Assembly (NCBI GenBank): GCA_946481735.1 | Contig: CAMLOU010000153.1 | Span: 1 to 9,741 of the forward strand | Origin: an uncultured Cellvibrio sp. | GTDB lineage: Bacteria; Pseudomonadota; Gammaproteobacteria; Pseudomonadales; Cellvibrionaceae | Direction of reading: 5' to 3' | Length of the DNA: 9,741 nt | Part shown: positions 6,521-9,741 of the stretch, piece by piece | How positions within the stretch are numbered: position 1 is the stretch's first letter | How the letters are laid out: the number at the start of each line of letters is the position of its first letter | Program-made: the position numbers and the translations under genes | Notes under the pieces: model-generated | Database searches by the model: none | What the model saw: only the letters and a program-made list of their open reading frames with translations | Told to the model about the DNA's origin: nothing

Positions 6521-8098
6521 ATGACTGAATTGACCCGCGAACTGGCCAAGCGCCGCACCTTTGCCATTATTTCCCACCCGGATGCCGGTAAAACCACCAT
6601 CACAGAAAAATTATTGTTGTGGGGTAATGCGATTCAATTGGCGGGTTCGGTTAAGGGCAAGCGAGGCCCTCACGCCAAGTCAGACTGGATGACCATGGAG
6701 CAGGAGCGGGGAATTTCGGTCACCTCATCGGTCATGCAATTCCCTTACAAGGGGCGGATCGTTAATTTGCTGGATACGCCCGGACACGAAGACTTCTCCG
6801 AAGATACGTACCGTACCCTGACCGCGGTGGATTCCGTGTTGATGATGATCGACGGCGCAAAAGGTGTAGAAGACCGTACGATTAAGCTGATGGAAGTGTG
6901 TCGGTTGCGCGATACGCCGATTCTTTCATTTATCAACAAGATGGATCGTGAGAGCCGTAGTCCGGTGGAGTTACTGGATGAGATCGAAAGCGTACTGAAG
7001 ATCACCTCCGCTCCGATTAACTGGCCCCTCGGTTCCGGAAAGGATTTTGTTGGCGTTTACAATTTTTATACCGATACCATCCATGTCTACCAGCAAGGGA
7101 AGGGCCACACTATCCCGGACGATATCCAGATCAAAGGATTGGATAGTGCGGAAGCCAGTCAATTACTGGGTAGTTACGCTGGTGATATTCGCGAAGAGAT
7201 TGACTTCGTACGGGGTGCTACGCATCAGTTTGATATCAATGAATATCTGGCCGGGCGAATGACGCCGGTATTTTTCGGCACCGCATTAGGCAACTTCGGG
7301 GTGCGCGAAATGCTGGATGGCTTTGTGGAGTGGGCGCCGACACCGCGCAGTCGCGCGGCGAAAGAGCGGGTAGTGGAAGCTGCTGAGGATAAATTCAGTG
7401 GCTTCGTTTTTAAGATCCAGGCCAACATGGATCCTAAACACCGTGACCGCATCGCTTTTATGCGCGTCTGCTCGGGTGTTTATCACCAAGGCATGAAGAT
7501 GCGCCACGTGCGTCTGGCAAAAGATATCCGGATTGCCGATGCGGTGACGTTTATGGCGGGCGACCGCAGCGCCGTAGAAGAGGCCATGGCCGGTGACATT
7601 ATCGGTTTGCACAATCACGGTACCATCCAGATTGGAGACACTTTCACAGAAGGGGAAGAGCTCAAGTTCACCGGCATCCCGCATTTTGCGCCGGAGTTAT
7701 TTCGCCGAATCCGTTTGAAAGATCCACTCAAAGCCAAGCAGTTACAAAAAGGGTTGCAACAGCTTTCTGAAGAAGGCTCAACGCAGGTATTTTTTCCGCT
7801 GAACAACAACGATATCGTGGTCGGTGCAGTCGGTGTGCTGCAATTTGAGGTGGTGGCCTATCGCCTGAAAGGTGAGTATAAAGTGGAAGCCATCTATGAG
7901 CAGGTCAACGTAACGACAGCGCGTTGGGTTGATTGTGCTGATGCGAAGAAACTGGAAGAATTCAAACGTAAATGTGCCGATAACCTGGCGCTGGATGGTG
8001 GGGGACATTTAACATACCTCGCGCCTACACGGGTTAACCTGTCATTGACGGAAGAGCGTCACCCGGATGTCCGCTTCCGCGCAACGCGGGAACATTAA
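6521..8098 (+). CDS. prfC: Peptide chain release factor 3 (RF3)
   Basis: RF3 is a translational GTPase of the cytoplasm that promotes recycling of RF1 and RF2 from the ribosome after peptide release. The 525-residue length matches E. coli RF3 (529). The GTPase motifs are complete: G1 HPDAGKTT (19-26), switch I GISVTSS (64-70), G3 DTPGHEDF (85-92), G4 NKMD (139-142) and a G5-like TSAP (162-165). The start [18 protein letters not shown] aligns directly with E. coli RF3, which supports ATG 6521 despite a weak ribosome binding site. The RF3-specific domains II and III follow, with [15 protein letters not shown] and [17 protein letters not shown]. The next gene probably begins inside its last 32 bases. 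Confidence 0.98.
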   Translation: MTELTRELAKRRTFAIISHPDAGKTTITEKLLLWGNAIQLAGSVKGKRGPHAKSDWMTMEQERGISVTSSVMQFPYKGRIVNLLDTPGHEDFSEDTYRTLTAVDSVLMMIDGAKGVEDRTIKLMEVCRLRDTPILSFINKMDRESRSPVELLDEIESVLKITSAPINWPLGSGKDFVGVYNFYTDTIHVYQQGKGHTIPDDIQIKGLDSAEASQLLGSYAGDIREEIDFVRGATHQFDINEYLAGRMTPVFFGTALGNFGVREMLDGFVEWAPTPRSRAAKERVVEAAEDKFSGFVFKIQANMDPKHRDRIAFMRVCSGVYHQGMKMRHVRLAKDIRIADAVTFMAGDRSAVEEAMAGDIIGLHNHGTIQIGDTFTEGEELKFTGIPHFAPELFRRIRLKDPLKAKQLQKGLQQLSEEGSTQVFFPLNNNDIVVGAVGVLQFEVVAYRLKGEYKVEAIYEQVNVTTARWVDCADAKKLEEFKRKCADNLALDGGGHLTYLAPTRVNLSLTEERHPDVRFRATREH

Positions 8099-8465
8099 GT
8101 CCGTGTTGGCTACACTGGTACTGACAATATTGATCTTTGTTACCGTACTGGTGGTTTTGATGTGGGTGCGAACACCGCGTTACCGCATCCAGCGACATAA
8201 CGTGATTACACTGCTTGAGTTAGTATTGAGTGGCCAGGCCAGTGAGAATGACTGGCGGGTATTTGAGGCGATACCGTTGCGCCATAACCCTGAACTGGAT
8301 GAGATTCGCAACCGCTGTATGGAGATAGAAGAGCGCGAATACATCGGCCCCGGCCGTAGTGGATTCCTGTTTTCCCAGCAGGGGCTGGATGAGCTGCGCG
8401 AACTCCTGCAAAGCCTGCAGGAAAAAGAAATGGAAGAGTCATCGAAGGATAAGGACTCGCGTTGA
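8067..8465 (+). CDS. Small single-span membrane protein, function unknown
   Basis: I do not recognise this family. From ATG 8067 it is 132 residues. It has a short basic N-terminus, one strongly hydrophobic span (about 13-34), then [11 protein letters not shown], which suggests by the positive-inside rule that the C-terminal part is cytoplasmic. The soluble part (about 42-119) is mostly helical, with the memorable motif [23 protein letters not shown] and a cysteine at 84, and ends in a charged tail rich in Glu, Lys, Asp and Ser. ATG 8067 has GGAAGAG 10 bases upstream and overlaps the end of prfC by 32 bases. An in-frame GTG at 8103, just after the prfC stop, would give 120 residues and keep the membrane span. 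Tight linkage suggests co-transcription with prfC. Confidence 0.75.
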   Translation: MSASAQRGNIKSVLATLVLTILIFVTVLVVLMWVRTPRYRIQRHNVITLLELVLSGQASENDWRVFEAIPLRHNPELDEIRNRCMEIEEREYIGPGRSGFLFSQQGLDELRELLQSLQEKEMEESSKDKDSR

Positions 8466-8502
8466 TAATCAATGTGTTTGAGGTAGATTTTCGTGTGTTG
8501 AT

Positions 8503-8531
8503 CAATGTGACCTATATGGCGCATCACATTG
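8503..8531. repeat. 8-bp inverted repeat before the 186-residue gene
   Basis: CAATGTGA at 8503-8510 and its exact complement TCACATTG at 8524-8531 flank a 13-base spacer. A third, direct copy of the half, ATCAATGTG, is at 8468-8476 and matches 8501-8509. The set lies in the 96 bases between two genes, about 30 bases before the next start codon. It could be an operator or an mRNA hairpin. The TGTGA/TCACA spacing (13) is wrong for a CRP site (6). Confidence 0.5.
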
Positions 8532-8561
8532 CAGCGTAATTTATGTCTACAGGGGACGCAT

Positions 8562-9122
8562 GTGAGTATCGCGAATGATAATAAAGACCTCGTATGGGAT
8601 CTGGAAGCTTTTAACCAGCGCCAGCGGGCCATCGATTTTGTTATGGGTTTTGAAAACCGGCTGTGTGTGTTTTCTGGATCGGTTGAGCAGCTTTATACCA
8701 ACTACAATATTTTTTTTCCCAAAGAAGAAGACCGCAAACTGGTCATTCTGCCTAATCCCTATGCGCCCCACGATACCTTTAATGGCATTCCGGCAGAATC
8801 GGTAAGTGCCACGGGTTTGAATATCCTTCCAGGCATTCATCAAGGCAAGCCTGCACTGTTTCTTTCAATTCCGTTTCGGGGCGGCCCCAGTAAATATAAA
8901 AATGTACCTTTGCAGATGGGCTTGCGTGTCGTCCGGCAGCAACTGCCACCCAACAAGCCCTTTTTGCCGGTGTTGATGAAAGGGGATTTGCGAGAACTTG
9001 ATGCGTCGACGCCGTGTTTGCATCTGCATGCGATACACCTGGACCGTTTGGTAGAGCATTCAGAGCTGGAACGAAAAAGCATCCAGAAAGTGATAGAACA
9101 GCGGCTCAGCAAACTTTCTTAA
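8562..9122 (+). CDS. Uncharacterised cytoplasmic protein, 186 residues
   Basis: I do not recognise this family. The start is chosen as GTG 8562 because AGGGGA at 8551-8556 lies 5 bases before it, the best ribosome binding site in the window. A TTG at 8529 is in frame but unsupported. There is no signal peptide or membrane span. The N-terminal third is helical (LVWDLEAFNQRQRAIDFVM) and the middle is strand-rich, with LVILPNPYAP, ESVSATGLNI and ALFLSIPFRGG. The C-terminus is a charged helix (ELERKSIQKVIEQRLSKL). SVSATG followed by a strand is faintly like the (D/N)xSxxG motif of PilZ domains, but the RxxxR that should precede it is missing, so I do not assign PilZ. It is downstream of prfC and the small membrane protein, and ends just before a strong terminator. 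Confidence 0.85.
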   Translation: MSIANDNKDLVWDLEAFNQRQRAIDFVMGFENRLCVFSGSVEQLYTNYNIFFPKEEDRKLVILPNPYAPHDTFNGIPAESVSATGLNILPGIHQGKPALFLSIPFRGGPSKYKNVPLQMGLRVVRQQLPPNKPFLPVLMKGDLRELDASTPCLHLHAIHLDRLVEHSELERKSIQKVIEQRLSKLS

Positions 9123-9126
9123 GGCT

Positions 9127-9154
9127 AAAAAAAACCACCTTGCGGTGGTTTTTT
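9127..9154. terminator. Bidirectional intrinsic terminator
   Basis: AAAAAACCACC (9129-9139) pairs perfectly with GGTGGTTTTTT (9144-9154) around the loop TTGC. The T run at 9149-9154 serves plus-strand transcripts of the 186-residue gene, and the A run at 9127-9134 is a T run for the opposing tonB-like transcript. Being symmetric, and between two convergent genes (stops at 9122 and 9172), it probably ends both. Confidence 0.9.
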
Positions 9155-9171
9155 ATCACACGACACAGCGT

Positions 9172-9741
9172 TTATTTTGGTAGCGCGAAGGTGATAGGCG
9201 CCGAGAACTCAAAGCCTGAACCAGGAATTGCATCTGGCATCGCCGGAAAGGGCGCAGACCGCTGAATAGCTTCCCACGCTTCTTTATTTAATGTGTCATG
9301 ACGTGTTTCCTCCAGCCAGGACATGCTCTTGATGTTGCCTTGCCGGTCAATAGCCACGGAAATCCGCACCCCGCCCTCATGACCACGATCCAGCGCGCGA
9401 CGTGGATATTTCACGTTGGTACGAATTTTTTTCAATAAGTCTGACACGTAGAACTGGCGAGCCAACAGTGATTGGGCCGTCAGTGCAGGTTCGTTGTCTT
9501 CCTCTTCTTCCTGCCTTGATGGCGTTGCAGCTACGGGTCGCGGTTGTTCCTTTGGCTCCGGTCTTGCGGCTACCGCCGGCTTCTCCGGTTCTGGTCTGGG
9601 TGTTTCCTCTGCTAGCTTCGGAAGCTCGACTTTTGGAGTTTCGATGACCGGAGTTGCCGGTGCTGTAGTGGGTGCTGGCTGCGGCTTAGGTGCGGGTTTA
9701 ACGGCGGCAACCGCAGGTTTCTCTGGCTCGGGTTCATCTGG
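9172..9741 (-). CDS. TonB-family energy transducer, 3' part (N-terminus beyond window)
   Basis: TonB-type proteins carry proton-motive energy from the inner membrane ExbB/ExbD complex across the periplasm to outer-membrane receptors. The 189 visible residues are the C-terminal part. First comes a periplasmic spacer rich in Pro, Glu, Lys and Ala (about 85 residues), with a repeated EKPAVAA block, then an acidic patch (QEEEEDNEP). The TonB C-terminal domain (about the last 90 residues) follows, with NVKYPRRALDRGHEGGVRI, the AIDRQGNIKS turn and the closing FEFSAPITFALPK. The frame stays open to the window edge, so the start codon and membrane anchor lie beyond 9741; the in-frame TTG at 9463-9465 is internal. 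It may be tonB itself or one of several paralogues common in polysaccharide-degrading gammaproteobacteria. I cannot tell which. Confidence 0.9.
   Translation of the reverse strand, partial: PDEPEPEKPAVAAVKPAPKPQPAPTTAPATPVIETPKVELPKLAEETPRPEPEKPAVAARPEPKEQPRPVAATPSRQEEEEDNEPALTAQSLLARQFYVSDLLKKIRTNVKYPRRALDRGHEGGVRISVAIDRQGNIKSMSWLEETRHDTLNKEAWEAIQRSAPFPAMPDAIPGSGFEFSAPITFALPK

Noticed and set aside
7286..7684. A 132-codon antisense frame within prfC
   Set aside because: It is opposite an invariant GTPase gene, has no ribosome binding site and no recognisable motif.
8506..8528. CRP-type binding site from TGTGA and TCACA
   Set aside because: CRP needs 6 bases between the half-sites; here there are 13, so the helical phasing is wrong.
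9463..9465. TTG as the start of the TonB-like gene
   Set aside because: The frame continues open upstream with a typical TonB proline-rich spacer, so the true start is beyond the window.
1..9741. Mobile element, CRISPR, prophage or defence system
   Set aside because: No transposase, integrase, spaced repeat array, tRNA-linked direct repeat or defence domain was found; most genes are intact housekeeping genes.

Overview
This window looks like chromosomal DNA of moderate GC content from a free-living gammaproteobacterium. An order close to Cellvibrio, Saccharophagus or other Cellvibrionales is my best guess. The guess rests on an E. coli-type leuA (Pseudomonas proper has a different, longer type), a holD-like gene directly before rimI, a RegB/RegA (RoxS/RoxR) redox pair, and a bacterial prfC. 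It is inference, because there is no rRNA or other marker gene here. I see no transposase, integrase, CRISPR array, tRNA or phage gene. All frames are intact, and this reads as core genome.

Layout, left to right. Bases 19-55 are the intrinsic terminator of a gene lying before the window. A plus-strand run follows: leuA (2-isopropylmalate synthase), a holD-like gene (DNA polymerase III psi) and rimI (N-acetyltransferase of ribosomal protein S18), with gaps of only 6 and 3 bases. It meets a minus-strand pair head-on: regA (response regulator) and regB (quinone- and redox-sensing histidine kinase), transcribed regB then regA. The stop codons of rimI and regA are 2 bases apart. Divergent from regB, across a control region of about 230-260 bases, lies a MATE-family efflux gene. 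It is followed on the plus strand by prfC (release factor 3), a small single-span membrane protein of unknown function and an unrecognised 186-residue cytoplasmic protein. A strong bidirectional terminator separates these from the 3' part of a minus-strand tonB-like gene that runs off the right edge.

How the parts may work together. leuA is leucine biosynthesis, holD/rimI/prfC are replication and translation housekeeping, and regB/regA is a global redox sensor. The kinase has the quinone-binding GGxxNPF motif and the redox-active cysteine position of RegB. The regulator has the nearly invariant RegA helix-turn-helix. The most interesting part of the window is the regB/MATE intergenic region. 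It has a perfect GCGGC...GCCGC palindrome that fits the known RegA/PrrA binding pattern, several further half-sites, and a 17-bp tandem repeat that carries a GTCGC half-site in each full copy. This suggests autoregulation of regBA and possible redox control of the MATE pump.

I found no clear new multi-gene system. The two genes after prfC are the only ones I could not assign to a family.
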